From: Halocaridina rubra | Lineage: Eukaryota; Arthropoda; Malacostraca; Decapoda; Atyidae | Reading direction: 5' to 3' | Length of the DNA: 64,000 nucleotides | NCBI GenBank assembly: GCA_037179515.1 | Contig: JAXCGZ010017025.1 | Location: 37,501-101,500 of the forward strand | Part shown: positions 40,544 to 53,228 of the stretch, piece after piece | Layout: each line of letters begins with the position of its first letter | Numbering within the stretch: position 1 is the first letter of the stretch | The notes under the pieces: model-generated | Seen by the model: the letters and a program-made list of their open reading frames with translations, nothing else | Told to the model about the DNA's origin: nothing | The model's database searches: none | Made by a program: the position numbers and the translations under genes

Positions 40544-40908
40544 TGATGAAAATTCATATTGGCTTATACTTGATATTTAGATGTATAACCTTATGTTATC
40601 TTAGTTAACATATAAGCCTACTGAAGATTTACAGCTTGTTATACTTATAAATAAATAAATTAATCAATTAATAAATAAACACATACATATTAAATACTCT
40701 ACTCTTACAAACACTTAAGCAGAACCATTTATTTATATCAACAGTCCCGTAACAATTACACCACAGTTTACATATATATCTTTTCTGTATTCTGACAGCA
40801 ATTTTTTCTATGAAAATTTATATTGGCTTATACTTGATATTTAGATGACCTTATGTTATCTTTGTTAACATATAAGCCTACTGAAGATTTACAGCTTGTT
40901 ATACTTAT
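40544..40908. repeat. ~105-bp direct duplication, 265 bp apart
   Basis: 40544-40648 and 40809-40908 share GCTTATACTTGATATTTAGA through AGCCTACTGAAGATTTACAG with few differences, including a 5-bp indel. The sequence between them is not shared. Confidence 0.92.
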
Positions 40909-41039
40909 ATGTTAACAGTTAGTTTATTGCTCATAGGCCAAACCCCTGTAAACAGAAAACCTAAGTTAGTACACTCTTATTGAAGTACCTCTGCGATATG
41001 TGCAAATATATGAATTAATGCTTATTATTAACCATTATA

Positions 41040-41735
41040 AAAGAGATCTATATATGTTACAGGTCCACAGCGGTTGTGAATAGGCCTAGAAAGAGAAGAA
41101 ATAAATTTTGGGAAAAAGAGGAAGTTGGAAAATAAGATTAATGTGGATAAGTTAAGAGATTACAGTCTGTATGGATAGTCCTAATGAGGAGAGAGAAATT
41201 GTGCAATATTAACGTGAATAGGTTTATTATTAGGATGTATGGATAGGCTATAGTAAAATAAATTATAAATTAGTGAAAAAATATATCTCTGAAAGCGATC
41301 GTAGGCTTAGTAAGGAGAGAAAGAATATTATGAAAGCAGAAAAAAAAACAGGATTATCAGAGATAGGGTAACGAGATATCTTGGCTTTGCATTGTTAGCC
41401 CATGTAAAGAAAAATAAAATACAAATCAGTAAGGTTTATGTAGATTTAAAGAGGTCTTAAGTTTGAATGGATAGGCCTAGTGAGGAGGTGAATTTAAGAA
41501 CGAAAGATTCAAATGAGACGAATGTGACTACATTTAGGAAATCTTCGAGTTTGAATAGATAGGCCTAGGCCTTGCAAAGAAAAATTTTAGAAAATGTGAA
41601 AAAAATACGGATCAATTTACCTGGATAGATCTAGTCTCTGGATTATTTTTAAATAAGCAGAAAAAAATAAATAATATAATGTCAATGTGGACAGATTAGA
41701 CATCTCCGGTCAGATAGGGATAGGCATAGTAAAGG
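41040..41735. repeat. degenerate long-unit repeats with GGATAGGCCTAGT words
   Basis: Variants of GGATAGGCCTAGTAAGGAGA recur near 41075, 41175, 41240, 41303, 41470, 41562 and 41705, with A-rich linkers that share AAAATTTTG, ATTAATGTGGA and TTTGAATGGATAG words. Spacing is irregular (about 60-170 bp), so this is an old, eroded tandem region. Confidence 0.5.
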
Positions 41736-41752
41736 AGAGAGAGAGAGAGAGT

Positions 41753-41814
<62 letters not shown>
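41736..41814. repeat. (GA)n microsatellite
   Basis: About 79 bp of GA with two interruptions. Confidence 0.95.
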
Positions 41815-41816
<2 letters not shown>

Positions 41817-42319
41817 ATAAAAGAGATAATGTATGCACGAAAACCAATAGGGGAGTTTTGTGTCATTCGGGAAAGATGAAAGACTCGAGTCGAAGTCATA
41901 AATTAGGATGTTCTCTTATCGGGCCCACAATCTGTGTCACTGACTCGACCTTTTGAATTCATTAGCAACGGTTGACGGTAGGTGGTATGTGTGTGCAAGA
42001 CAGATTTTTGTCCATATCGACTGGGGGACTTTCGAGTTCTGTCTATTGACGTGTGGCGAGAAAACCGCTATGCAAACACCTAGATTTGAGGCTTAATTAT
42101 TTGATTGTTAAGCATGTTTATGCCTGGAAATCTTGATCAGCCATTGTTTAGTAAATGAATTATCTTGAGCTCTGATCATTCTAACCCGTAATGAAGATGT
42201 TTAATTATTTTTCCCTCATGTGCATAATTTAGCATTTTCGGTTTCAGTTTAAATGACACTCTATACCTTTTGCTGCTTTCTTCAGAATTTAATGTATTAA
42301 AACGAATACTCCATATATC

Positions 42320-42410
42320 TGTATCTCTTATCTTTTAGTTTTCTTGGTGCCCAGGCCATATGAGGGCAAGTTTCTTCGCCCGTCCCGATGTTACACTCAT
42401 AAAACAAAAT
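42320..42410 (+). mobile_element. LINE family A, 3'-tail fragment (copy 4)
   Basis: Contains TTTTCTTGGTGCCCAGGCC, ATGAGGGCAAGTTTCTTCGCC, CGTCCCGATGTTACACTC and an A-rich end, matching the last ~85 bp of copies 1 and 2. No coding part. Confidence 0.7.
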
Positions 42411-42489
42411 GTAATGTTTGACTATAACATTCATAAATATGAAGTGCTTCTAGAATTGGTTACAGGAATGTTTGTTCGTGATCATCCAC

Positions 42490-42700
42490 CCTTTATGTAG
42501 GTCAGTGGTTATAATGCCTCGCCGCTATTCAAAGGTTCCCAAGGTCATGTGGGGGGACAAGGAAGAGGACCTCCGTAACATATCATCAGAATACTCAAAC
42601 CCACGGCGGGGCGACGGGAAGGGCATTCAACCTTGATTCCTTAGCGTCATTCCGTCCGTGTCCACTTCCGAATAGGGACTAAGAGTAGCATATAAAACAT
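42490..42700 (+). mobile_element. SINE family C copy with insertion
   Basis: The head resembles a tRNA A-box region (TAGGTCAGTGGTTATAATGC). The core reads GGGAAGGGCATTCAACCTTG, and the tail has CCGTGTCCACTTCCGAATAGGG. The interval between head and core is longer than in other copies. Confidence 0.55.
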
Positions 42701-43612
<912 letters not shown>

Positions 43613-43671
43613 CTCTCTCTCTCTAACTCTTCGTTTTCGATGTTATATATAATAGTTGTCTAAATTACTAA

Positions 43672-43800
43672 ATCCAAACTCCCATTATGAGAGTGGACGG
43701 GTTGAAGCTGAAGGAAGCAAGGCTAGATGCCCTTCCTAGCGCACCGCGGTGGGCTCGATCGCTAGTCTGTAGAGTCAAGTGCTCTATCCAATACTCTATT
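43672..43800 (-). mobile_element. SINE family C copy
   Basis: On the minus strand it has a tRNA-like head (TTGGATAGAGCACTTGACTC), a B-box-like GATCGAGCCCACCG, the core AGGAAGGGCATCTAGCCTT and the tail GTCCACTCTCATAATGGGAG. Confidence 0.65.
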
Positions 43801-44040
43801 GCATACATTATACATTTGTAAATCTATATTAGGATAAATATGGACATCCATTTCTCATCTGTTATTGTTTTTTTTTTTCCTTCCACACCATAGAGCCTTA
43901 TTTGGAAAAAAAAAATTCAGATTCACAGCTCTGATACTTCCTGATATTTTCGTCGAATATTTAATCAGTTTGACTGTCATTTACTTACCAAATTTTCTAT
44001 ATTTATATTTATTTTAGTCGTTTATTTATTCACGGAGAGA

Positions 44041-44043
44041 CGC

Positions 44044-44088
<45 letters not shown>

Positions 44089-44116
44089 AAAGGTATTATC
44101 ATCATCGTCATTATAA

Positions 44117-44160
<44 letters not shown>
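44041..44160. repeat. (AAT)n ... (ATT)n opposed pair
   Basis: AAT about 44045-44083 and ATT about 44117-44160 can pair as a hairpin over a short TCATC-rich spacer. Confidence 0.9.
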
Positions 44161-44161
<1 letters not shown>

Positions 44162-44208
44162 GTTCTGGTGGAGATTGAAATGAAGTGTATCTTCTCTTAA
44201 TCTCACAG

Positions 44209-44401
44209 AACAGCTGTGCGCGATTATAGTGGATCATCTGTAGTCAAGAAGGACTGCTGGCTGAAGTGTGGACTTGTAATTTTGCCGAAACACTTTATGA
44301 CAATATCCGAGGCCTTTAAAAAGCTTCGGTGCTATATTCTGGAAATCCCCTTCAAGTGGTCAGGTCGCAACTGTGAAGTGTTTTTTGACTTTGAAGTTTA
44401 A
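44209..44401 (+). CDS. candidate terminal coding exon (unknown gene)
   Basis: The 3' splice site TTCTCTTAATCTCACAG ends at 44208. An open frame of about 64 codons follows and stops at TAA (44399-44401). The peptide contains VRDYSGSSVVKKDCWLKCG, ILPKHFMTISEAFKKLRCYI and IPFKWSGRNCEVFFDFEV. Its composition looks protein-like, without low complexity. AATAAA occurs at 44544-44549, about 145 bp downstream, as expected of a 3' UTR. I do not recognise the family and cannot link it to an upstream exon. Confidence 0.38.
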
Positions 44402-44560
44402 TGTTGGGAAAGCTTTGATGATGTTACTCAGTGTCATGTGCAGTTGAGCAGAAGTGGTAAAAATGTATAAGAAAAAATGGCTGTCAGAATACAGAAAAGA
44501 TATATGTGAACTGTGGTGTACTTGTTACAGGACTGTTGATATGAATAAATGGTTCTTTTC
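44402..44560 (+). other. possible 3' UTR of the candidate terminal exon
   Basis: Unique sequence ending near the AATAAA at 44544. It depends wholly on the exon call before it. Confidence 0.25.
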
Positions 44561-45612
44561 TAGTGTTTGTATGAATAGAGAGTATTTAATATGTATGTGT
44601 GTTTATTTATTAATTAATTAATTTATTTATTGTACTATTATTTCTTTAGATACTCATTTCTTTATTAATCACAGGATTGTCTGTTTTACCCTTCTCCTTC
44701 TAGAAGCTTTTAAGACGAGAATACTGGTGGTAGGCAATTGTTTTTCGTCCTTATGATGATGATAATAATCTACATAAATACTGGAATTTCTCATTTTAAT
44801 GATAATATATATTTATGGGAAAAATAACTTTCTTTTGTCCACCGAAATCGCTGCATTCTCTTCAATGTTGTGGATGTTGGAAACTAATTTATTACTATAC
44901 TCGTACATATAGAGGATGAACAAGTGACTATATATATCTAGATATGACTGGATTTTTAGGCCAAGGTGAGGAACGTTAAAAAAAAAATGCTGTTGTTTGG
45001 GTTTTGGGCCAATTAAGCATGGATGATGGCAAAGGATAGAAAACTTTTCCTGGGTTATTAGTATGTTTCATATAGAGCTTGAGTGCCGTATAAGGCTTGA
45101 GTTTTATTTAGAAAAGTATACCACTACCCGACGAATGTTTTCCTGGTAGATCCTAGTTCCGCACTATGTGTTCGATGACACGATTATATTCTGATGGAAC
45201 CCATATTAAGTGATTGAGCAGTGAAGGTCTTCAAGTATAAAAATAGAAAGACTCGAGAATATACACTTCTACATTCCATTACCTTCATAACAGAAGATTC
45301 TTCCTGATTCATTGGCATTCTGGATACTCCACACAACAACAACAACAAAAGTTAAGCTATTTGATCTTGTCGCATGGTAATGGAAGATTTAAAATGTACG
45401 AGTTGACCCTGGATGTATTTATAAATAGAAAGGAAATGAGTACGGGTTCATCCCGGCCTGACGTCAACATCTCGTGTTGCATTGTGAAGGGATTGGTTTT
45501 GTTTATCATGATTCATATCCTGAGTTCATTTCCTCTAAGTCTGTCTTGTGATATTTAACGAGTACGAGAGACTGCTCTCAAGGTTTGTATTAGCAGACCA
45601 TTGTCTTTTTTG

Positions 45613-45615
<3 letters not shown>
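44561..45615. other. unassigned unique sequence
   Basis: No gene or element recognised. Confidence 0.5.

Positions 45616-45698
<83 letters not shown>
45616..45698. repeat. (AT)n microsatellite
   Basis: About 82 bp of AT. Confidence 0.95.
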
Positions 45699-45890
45699 CA
45701 GCTTCTGTACACGATTGTCTAAGTAGTGTTGTATGCGTGAGTGTTCAAGATATGGAAAAGATTAGGAAAGTTTCATGAAAATGGCCAGATATTAAGATCT
45801 AGAGCCATAAAACACTACTTAAGTTTGCTTATATATTAATCAGTTTAATATAATACATTATGTAAGAGACACTGATTTTATGTTGAACTG

Positions 45891-45897
45891 TGTGTGT

Positions 45898-45981
<84 letters not shown>
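45891..45981. repeat. (GT)n-(AT)n compound
   Basis: Short GT then about 80 bp of AT. Confidence 0.95.
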
Positions 45982-45983
<2 letters not shown>

Positions 45984-46289
45984 CGTGTTTTATCGTGGAA
46001 GTTTTCTTCATAAACATTAACTTTTCAAGGTTCAATAAGCCACATTGTTATATCATATTAGGTAAGACATCTTGGTGGCTCTTGTGCACTCTAGGCTGTA
46101 GTGAAGTATCTTAGCTTATTGTAAGTACTGTTATTTTGATATTTACTGTTCTCAAGATGAGGATTTGGTGTAGAGATTTTATCAGAATTTAGTTTTCTGT
46201 AATTTTTTTTTTAATATATATAGAAAAGGAACCATAGTTTTGTGTATATATGGCTGTGTCAAACACTGTATAATTTGATTTCAGTGTTG

Positions 46290-46291
<2 letters not shown>

Positions 46292-46360
<69 letters not shown>

Positions 46361-46380
46361 TAGGTAGATAGATAGATAGC
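46292..46380. repeat. (AT)n-(GATA)n compound
   Basis: AT about 46292-46358, then a few GATA/GGTA units. Confidence 0.95.
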
Positions 46381-46442
46381 TTTCATGAGAATCGTGCCAT
46401 TCGCATGTTAATACATCAAAAATATTCCTTAGTTTTGTATTT

Positions 46443-46668
46443 GGCAGTGTTGAGCAACTAGATGATATTAAAACTAGTCTTGACTTTTTGTCTAGTTTAA
46501 AGCTAGATTTGCAAGAGGAGCGTATTATATGGTCTTCGATGTACTAAAATTATTATGCAGTGTGGAACATCTAGACTTTAGAACTAGAGTATCGACATTT
46601 TTACGTCTAGTTTAAAGCTAGTTATACACGAGGACCGTACCAGAGGCTCTCCTATACAATACAATATC
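46443..46668. repeat. ~113-bp degenerate tandem duplication
   Basis: The block at 46443-46555 recurs at 46556-46668: GCAGTGT-GA-CA-CTAGA, GTCTAGTTTAAAGCTAG, then GAGGA-CGTA. Divergence is substantial, so the duplication is older than the one at 2660. Confidence 0.75.
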
Positions 46669-46928
46669 TAGGGATCCTTTGGTTACTATATAGCTATGCA
46701 GTAGTACAGATGTGTTTCCACTCATGCGCTTTTGTATGGTAATAGTTTTTTAGCTGCTATAATACACCTGTTGTGTTATCTAAGACATGCAGATTTGCCC
46801 ATGTGCTTCAATAAAAAGCACAAGTTGATCCTTTCATCTCTCGGTGAGGGTTGACTCCTGTCAATCAATCCATTCAACTCATATGCTTCAACCGAACTCA
46901 CATTGGAGCCCTATATTCTACAATGAGA

Positions 46929-46931
<3 letters not shown>

Positions 46932-47012
<81 letters not shown>
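46932..47012. repeat. (CT)n microsatellite
   Basis: About 79 bp of CT. Confidence 0.95.
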
Positions 47013-47013
<1 letters not shown>

Positions 47014-47769
47014 CTCTCTTTCTTTTCATTCGTACACTCCTGTCGCATACATTTGCTGCTTTAATATCTAGCTTGTGTTAAGTTGTTTATCCTTGAACTA
47101 AGTAGTTTTGCTTCTTATATTTCACTTCATGCCCTAAAATATTATCTTTTTTCTTATGGTTTGAATTTATGATTTGTTATTTGATGTCCTTAAAGGAAGT
47201 GTGTGTGTTTTATTGTCGCTGGTAGATGAAATCCAGATTCCACATTTCAATGAACTTTTTCTCAAAAATTTCTTAATTTGCGTTGATATTATTGCAGTAA
47301 AATAATTTCGAAAATATTGAGAAAACTTTTAATGTATTTTCGCGGTTTTTGTATTAGTTTTTCACATTTTTAGGGAATGGGGGAGTGACCTTATATTACC
47401 TATGGATAATGCCAATCTGGTGATATCATATCTCGTGGGGGACGAAACGAGCCTCTGGTCGTTCGTTCGTTAGCTGTAAACTCTTTTTGCTCATTAATAC
47501 CGTGTGATATTCGTCATTTCTTAAAGCACTTAATGTGGCCCAATCATATGATTTTTTTTTCCTTTCATACTTTTTAACTTTGATATTAGTTAGATTAATC
47601 ATTAAGCCTTTATGACATAAGGCGAACTTATCTGTATTGGTCAAGTTTTGTCTTAATGTTCATGTGGACTTTATTATGCTGACTGGATTTAACTTGCTGT
47701 AGCTTAGTTTACACAAAGGAAATTTTGTGCGTTCACACATATACACACACATATGTGTATGTATCAATC
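47013..47769. other. unassigned unique sequence
   Basis: No gene or element recognised. Confidence 0.5.
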
Positions 47770-48022
<253 letters not shown>

Positions 48023-48195
48023 TTTTTTTTTATACAGAATTTCTATAGATATATTTTTATGGATATTGAGAAAATTGTTCTTGGGATACTTTCCATTTTA
48101 ACCTTTGAATACGATTTCGTACCTATTTTGAAGTGATTTCCTTACTACGGAACCCCTCTTGGATGCTCTTGGTATTTGTGGCAGTAACTATACAG

Positions 48196-48269
48196 GCCCT
48201 GGACATGTGCACTCAGTCACTCCGTCTCATATATAAAAATGTTTACTGTAATTTATATACCCATCTCTG
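48196..48269 (+). other. weak candidate exon
   Basis: ACTATACAG precedes 74 nt with one open frame, and CTCTG followed by GTAAGT (48270-48275) is a good donor. The acceptor is poor and the peptide is nondescript, so this is recorded only as a possibility. Confidence 0.12.
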
Positions 48270-48533
48270 GTAAGTATTGTCATGATTTAATTCATTTCTC
48301 ATGTTATATGAAATAATTGTAAATTTTAGAGCACTTAGTGCCAGTATGACAAAATATGAGAAGATATTTTTATTTGTATGCATAGTGAAGAATGATGAAA
48401 TTATCTGGGCTCTTGATCCTGATATGGCAGTAACATCTTCCTCTGAACGAATCTATGAATCTTTCTCAAAGAATATGAGGAGATGAGGCAATGAGACAAG
48501 GCTATATGTACATCATTACTCATGCAAATACTG

Positions 48534-48664
48534 GATCTTGTAATGATGAGTAACCCCAGAACCTCGTGTACAGTTAAATAACCCCACAAAATGTTAGGTT
48601 AGGTGACTTGCTTTGTAATTATAGATGACCTAGAGCATCCTGGGGTACTTTTCTTTACAAGATC
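48534..48664. mobile_element. foldback family E, copy 2
   Basis: Starts GATCTTGTAATGATGAGTAA and ends CTTTTCTTTACAAGATC, an inverted pair. The interior has GTTAAATAACCCC and GTTAGGTGACTTGC words shared with the 50248 copy. Confidence 0.8.
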
Positions 48665-49655
48665 TCAATATCTGTTTATAAATATTTGCATCTTGAGACT
48701 AACCAGTATTCATGGAAGATTGTGCTGAATAATTTGTGAATTTGACTCATGGGTCAGAAGGGGCAGTGCTGTAATGTAAGGGCCACATGGCTCTTCTGGA
48801 ATGTAAGATGAATAATAGTCTTAACTCTTAAAACTTTTATACTTCTCCCCTCATTTCCCCTCCCCTTATCATGTGCCATAGATACATAGGACTTACTGTA
48901 TGTACTTTCTTTTCTTTTTGTTCTGAACACGTTATCCTATTTGGGATTAAATAAATATAATCCTTCCCTTTGTTTTCTTAAAAAATATAGTCCCTCCCTT
49001 ATAAGGAGAGATGATCCCATTTGCAGATAATATTCCTCTTAATTGTGAACCCAACCTAACTTTAAAAAAAAAATAGTTAGGTGAAATTAGACCACATTTT
49101 TTTGTCTGCTAGGAGGGGTCATCATTTCTTGATCCTCGTTTTGAGTTTTGATGTGGAAATTATTACACAGTGACCTGTTACCTATTTAGGCTATGTGCCT
49201 TTATACCCGAATTTCCGGTATCCATTTGTTATTATCTATGTCTCGCCTCAAGTAATCAGTGTAATAACTTGTTACGTAGTTATGTATGATTGTTCTTTTC
49301 AGAATTGTAATCATTTTTCCAATAGAAAGTTGGATAAGGTTTTTTATATCCATATTGGTGTTACTCCCTCTTAGTAGTTTTTATTAAGTTATTTTAATAT
49401 ATATTTTGACTTCTTGGTTTTGATTTTTTTTTCATGTCTTATATTATTGTAACATCAAATTATTTTGTCATATATTGAATGTTTTTTTCACATGTATGGT
49501 AATGTTTGTATTGTCTTTATATGATGAAACTGCCCCATCATCTGAGATATGAATTATAAATTATCTTTTCGGATTTTTGTTCAAAACAGCAATGATTCTT
49601 TGCGGATTTAAATTTTTTTGAGTTTTCTGTATTGATCCTCTTGCTTTCATGGTTA

Positions 49656-49656
<1 letters not shown>
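48665..49656. other. unassigned unique sequence
   Basis: No gene or element recognised. Confidence 0.5.

Positions 49657-49738
<82 letters not shown>
49657..49738. repeat. (AT)n microsatellite
   Basis: About 81 bp of AT. Confidence 0.95.
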
Positions 49739-49741
<3 letters not shown>

Positions 49742-50247
49742 TATTTGCGTAAATCTAGTGCAGGAGCCACGATTTTGGATGAGGAAAGTTGTATATTTCC
49801 TGTAGAAGAGCCTCATCGCCTCAACCCGTAGATCCGAACTTGTGGAACTCAGTACACAAGCTCGTTTCTGTGGGGATAGGCTGTGTTTGGCAAGATCTGC
49901 ATAGGAAAACTAAGGAAAATAAAGTAAGCAGGTGTGCAACAGCGAAAGAAAAACTACCGAGAAAAAGCATTCAGTAGGAGATGAACTTCGACAGAGATTG
50001 ACTGATGGATTAAAACAAATTCAAAATAAAAAGAGAACGAATCGAGGTTAGACTAGTTAGTTCATAGATAAATTTCGATATAGAATACTGGTTAACAATT
50101 TTCCTGAAGGGTTGCCTGTTCTGTATGATTAACCTTATTTGCTCTTGCTGTTACAATTTTGTATCAGGAATCCTTTTACCTCATGGAACAACGAATGAGA
50201 TATCATTGAACACAATTAAGCTTCTTAACATTAAAATATAAGTGGCG

Positions 50248-50381
50248 GATTTTGTAAAGATGAGTAACCCTCAGAACCCCATGTAAAGGTAAATAACCCC
50301 TTATATAGTTAAGTTAGGTGACTTGCCTTGTAAATATGAATCACTGTAGAACCCCTTTGGGATACTCATCTCTACAAGATT
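50248..50381. mobile_element. foldback family E, copy 3
   Basis: The best preserved ends: GATTTTGTAAAGATGAGTAA on the left and TACTCATCTCTACAAGAT on the right. Pairing extends about 30 bp inward (AACCCTCAGAACCCC against GGGGTTCTAC and CCCAAAG). Confidence 0.82.
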
Positions 50382-50578
50382 CTAAATGGCTAGAAGTCAG
50401 AGTTGCAAGCAAACTACAGCTGTCTAGATGAACCAGCCCAGAAATCTGAGGAAGACATCAGGGAAGACCTCCGAATACCCGGTGAGGTAGTAGGTTGTAT
50501 AGTTGAGCGCTACATCATTAAAGGAGAACTGTACAACTTGCTAACTTTCCGGGTCGGGGGTTAGGAGCAACCTTAGAT

Positions 50579-50720
50579 CTTGACAGAAGCTAGATTTCCT
50601 AGAGGCTTGATGAACTGAAGTATGCCATTATCATATTGGTCGCAACCAAGACCTTGACAGAAGCTAAGAGGTACCCTGGAGGCTGGATGAACTGAAGTAT
50701 GCCATTATCATATTGGTTTC
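50579..50720. repeat. ~74-bp tandem duplication
   Basis: CTTGACAGAAGCTA at 50579 and 50653, and GAACTGAAGTATGCCATTAT in both units. There are a few substitutions and a 3-bp length change. Confidence 0.93.
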
Positions 50721-50839
50721 AGCCGGAGACTGGAGATTAGAGGAAATTCCCCTCTTACAGAAAGATTTCCATATTTTTGGTTATATTATTTTGGAGATTA
50801 GGATATACCTCTCCCTAAAGAATATTTCTACTATTTAGG

Positions 50840-50918
<79 letters not shown>
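50840..50918. repeat. (AT)n microsatellite
   Basis: About 78 bp of AT. Confidence 0.95.
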
Positions 50919-50920
<2 letters not shown>

Positions 50921-51393
50921 GTGAATATTTAAGAAAAATTATTATGAAAATTTGTAGAAAGGAGACATGTGTATTATGGTATAAAGAATTTACTCTTTAT
51001 GTACGTCTTAACCTTTTTGTTGAAATTCTTATGAAATTATTTTTAATATAGACCTAACTAAATACAGCTTCATATGTTTTTGTGTAAAAAAAAATATGTA
51101 TTCAGTTATGAGTATCTTATTTTTGCATGACCAAGAGACTCAGAATAAAATATTAAAATGTATATAAGATTTAAATTTATTCTCAGCAAACTGAATTGTA
51201 ATGGTGACTCTGTCATTGCTTTTCAAAAACCTCGGCTCATTCAAAGCTCTTCTCATCTCAAAATGATGTCATAAGTGTAGTGAAAAGATTTCCTAGAAAG
51301 ACTATATTTGTATTAAGAATATTAAATAAATATAATTTTATAACAGTGCCATAAATATGGGTCAGATTTAATGATCGTCTATGTGTCTTAGAT

Positions 51394-51550
51394 CCGATTT
51401 CTTAAACAGTGTAAACCTAGGATACCATATTGTTAGTTGGCTAGGTAGCCATACACAGAACCGCGTCAGATGCGTTTATAAAATCCATTTGTGTGTGTCT
51501 AGCTAACTAACAATATGATATCCTAGGGTTACACTGTTTAAGACATCGGG
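51394..51550. mobile_element. MITE-like foldback, ~60-bp terminal inverted repeats
   Basis: The left arm runs CCGATTTCTTAAACAGTGTA, CCTAGGATA-CATATTGTTAG to the middle, and the right arm is its complement (CCCGATGTCTTAAACAGTGT ...) with few mismatches. About 157 bp, non-coding. It lies inside a sequence whose flanks match 57735-57830, where no such element is present. Confidence 0.82.
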
Positions 51551-51599
51551 CCTCAGACTTAGTCTACTGTACTTTGAGTGGGAGCAGGCCACGATAAAT

Positions 51600-51735
51600 C
51601 ATTAATAACGCGCGAGTCGGAAGTCGACTGATGCGGGTTTCATCCCACCGTGGGACGTTAGGAAGGGCGTCCAATTTCAGTCTCCCAGCTCCAGTCTGTC
51701 AGTTTTTATCGCTGTTCATGGGACGAATTGTGACA
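51600..51735 (+). mobile_element. SINE family C copy
   Basis: B-box-like GGGTTTCATCCCACCG (51635-51650), core GGAAGGGCGTCCAATTT, the CTCCAGTCTGTCAG block and a terminal GGGACGAATTGTGACAC. The A-box region is only partly kept. Confidence 0.65.
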
Positions 51736-51754
51736 CAGCGATGCTCTACTTCAA

Positions 51755-51870
51755 GAAACTCTGTGATCGATTTTACGTTACGGATTTCCTTTTCTACTAA
51801 GGGCTAGGACGGTACATTCCTGCGAAAGACTGGTTTTTGGCTCTTGTGACCATTACCCTGATCAAGACAG
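51755..51870 (-). mobile_element. SINE family B, degraded copy
   Basis: On the minus strand AGGAATGTACCGTCCTAGCC, CTTAGTAGAAAAGG and CCGTAACGTAAAAT correspond to the 3' half of the 36792 copy. It lies directly after a plus-strand family C SINE. Confidence 0.75.
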
Positions 51871-52087
51871 TCTAGTACAAAATAGTAAATCAGAATTGTT
51901 CAATTTGGAAGTGGTTTTCGCCAATATATTGGAATCCAAGTAATTCATATACTAGAATGAAAATTTTTAAGTGTTAGGATTCCTGGAATCATGTATCCTG
52001 TATATTTAAATCCTCTATAAATCTAGCACTATAATAACTTAGAAATAGTAAATTCAGGTGTCTTGTATCGGGGATTCTCCAAGATAA

Positions 52088-52262
52088 ATCCAATTATGAA
52101 TGCACCGTTTTGTGTCACGAGGTGGACATAGACTTGTTGGAGCTGGCGGATGAAGACTGGATGCCCTTCCTAGCACCCTGCGGTTGACTCGAACCAGCTT
52201 TAGTAGCTTCTCGACTCCCGCTCTCTACCACTTGACCTACACGGTAGGTCCGAAATGTTTGT
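52088..52262 (-). mobile_element. tRNA-derived SINE family C, most complete copy
   Basis: On the minus strand: the A-box-like GTAGGTCAAGTGGTAGAGAG, the B box GGTTCGAGTCA (complement at 52186-52196), the core AGGAAGGGCATCCAG (complement 52157-52171) and the tail block CCAACAAGTCTATGTCCACC. A and B boxes at pol III spacing identify the tRNA origin of the family. Confidence 0.72.
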
Positions 52263-52331
52263 AGCTATCAGAAATTTGGACCCGATATATTGGACTCCAG
52301 GTCAATCTAGTTTAACTTTTGGAGGAAGTAT

Positions 52332-53228
52332 TAATCAAAATCAAAACATTTATTTCCATTTTGTACAATGGTTATTCAACATTAATAGTAACTTACAAGT
52401 AGACATGTAATTAAACTAATAAATAAGAGGGTTAGACATATAGTTAAATTAAATGTAGCTTTCATAGAAAATAATAATGCTGTAATAAAAATGTTAATGA
52501 TAATGTTAATAATAAAGTAGTAAGTATGCCACTAGATACAGGATCGTTATTATCGGCATCATTTCCATATTTGTTTCCTTACAATGAGAATAATTAGTTC
52601 TTAATGGGCAGCAACTATTTGTCCAAAAGAAAACTATATAGTTTGCCTTTGAAAGCTGTGAAGGAGGATGCATTTTTAAGATGCTCTGGAATATTATTCC
52701 AGAGTGTTGGCCCTTTGATAGTGATCATCTTTGAACCTGCTTCTGTGTTTGTTCTGTGAATAAAGAGCCCACTGCTCTGTCTTGTGTTGGTTCCCCTTAT
52801 ATCCCTGACTGTTTTTAAATCAAATAGCCAGCTAGGATAATGATGGTCCAAAATTTTGAATACAAAAACATAAATAGCATAAGCGACCTTATTTTCTGCC
52901 CGCAGCCACCCAAGTTTATTGAGAGCTGGTGTGATGTGGTCATATTTTCTTATTCCTCCCAGGGCAACTCGAGCTGCAAAATTAATAAGCTTCTGTATTC
53001 TGTTTATCTGAGTCTTAGTGGTTGATCCCCAAACAGTTGTGCAGTAATTAATGTGACTTAGGGCTAGAGATTCAACAACAGTTATTCGAGTGGTAGTCTC
53101 AAAATTGTCTTTTATACGTGATAAGTACATTAATGTTCCTGTAACCTTTTTGCATACTTTATCTATGTGGGAATCAAACAACATGTGGTTATCAAAGTGA
53201 ATTCCTAGGTTTTTGACTGCTTTGCTAG
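52332..53228 (-). mobile_element. 5'-truncated younger copy of the 29.8-34.3 kb LINE
   Basis: Near-identical to 29789-30680 over about 890 bp, including the 3' UTR and the AATAAATG end. Here the tail is TTTTGA-type repeats (52332-52346) where the other copy has TTTG. Homology stops sharply near 53226-53228 at the C-terminal part of the RT frame, typical of incomplete reverse transcription. Confidence 0.95.
52615..53228 (-). pseudogene. LINE ORF2 C-terminal fragment, frame intact
   Basis: An open frame to the stop at 52615-52617 with no lesion. It includes SKAVKNLGIHFDNH just upstream of the first ATG (53182-53184), then SHINYCTTVWG, RVALGGIRKYDH and FTAFKGKLYSFLLDK. Of 189 residues aligned to 30069-30638 I count six differences. 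It has no catalytic motifs and so no function alone. VKNLG here confirms the frame lost in the larger copy near 30640-30705. Confidence 0.93.
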
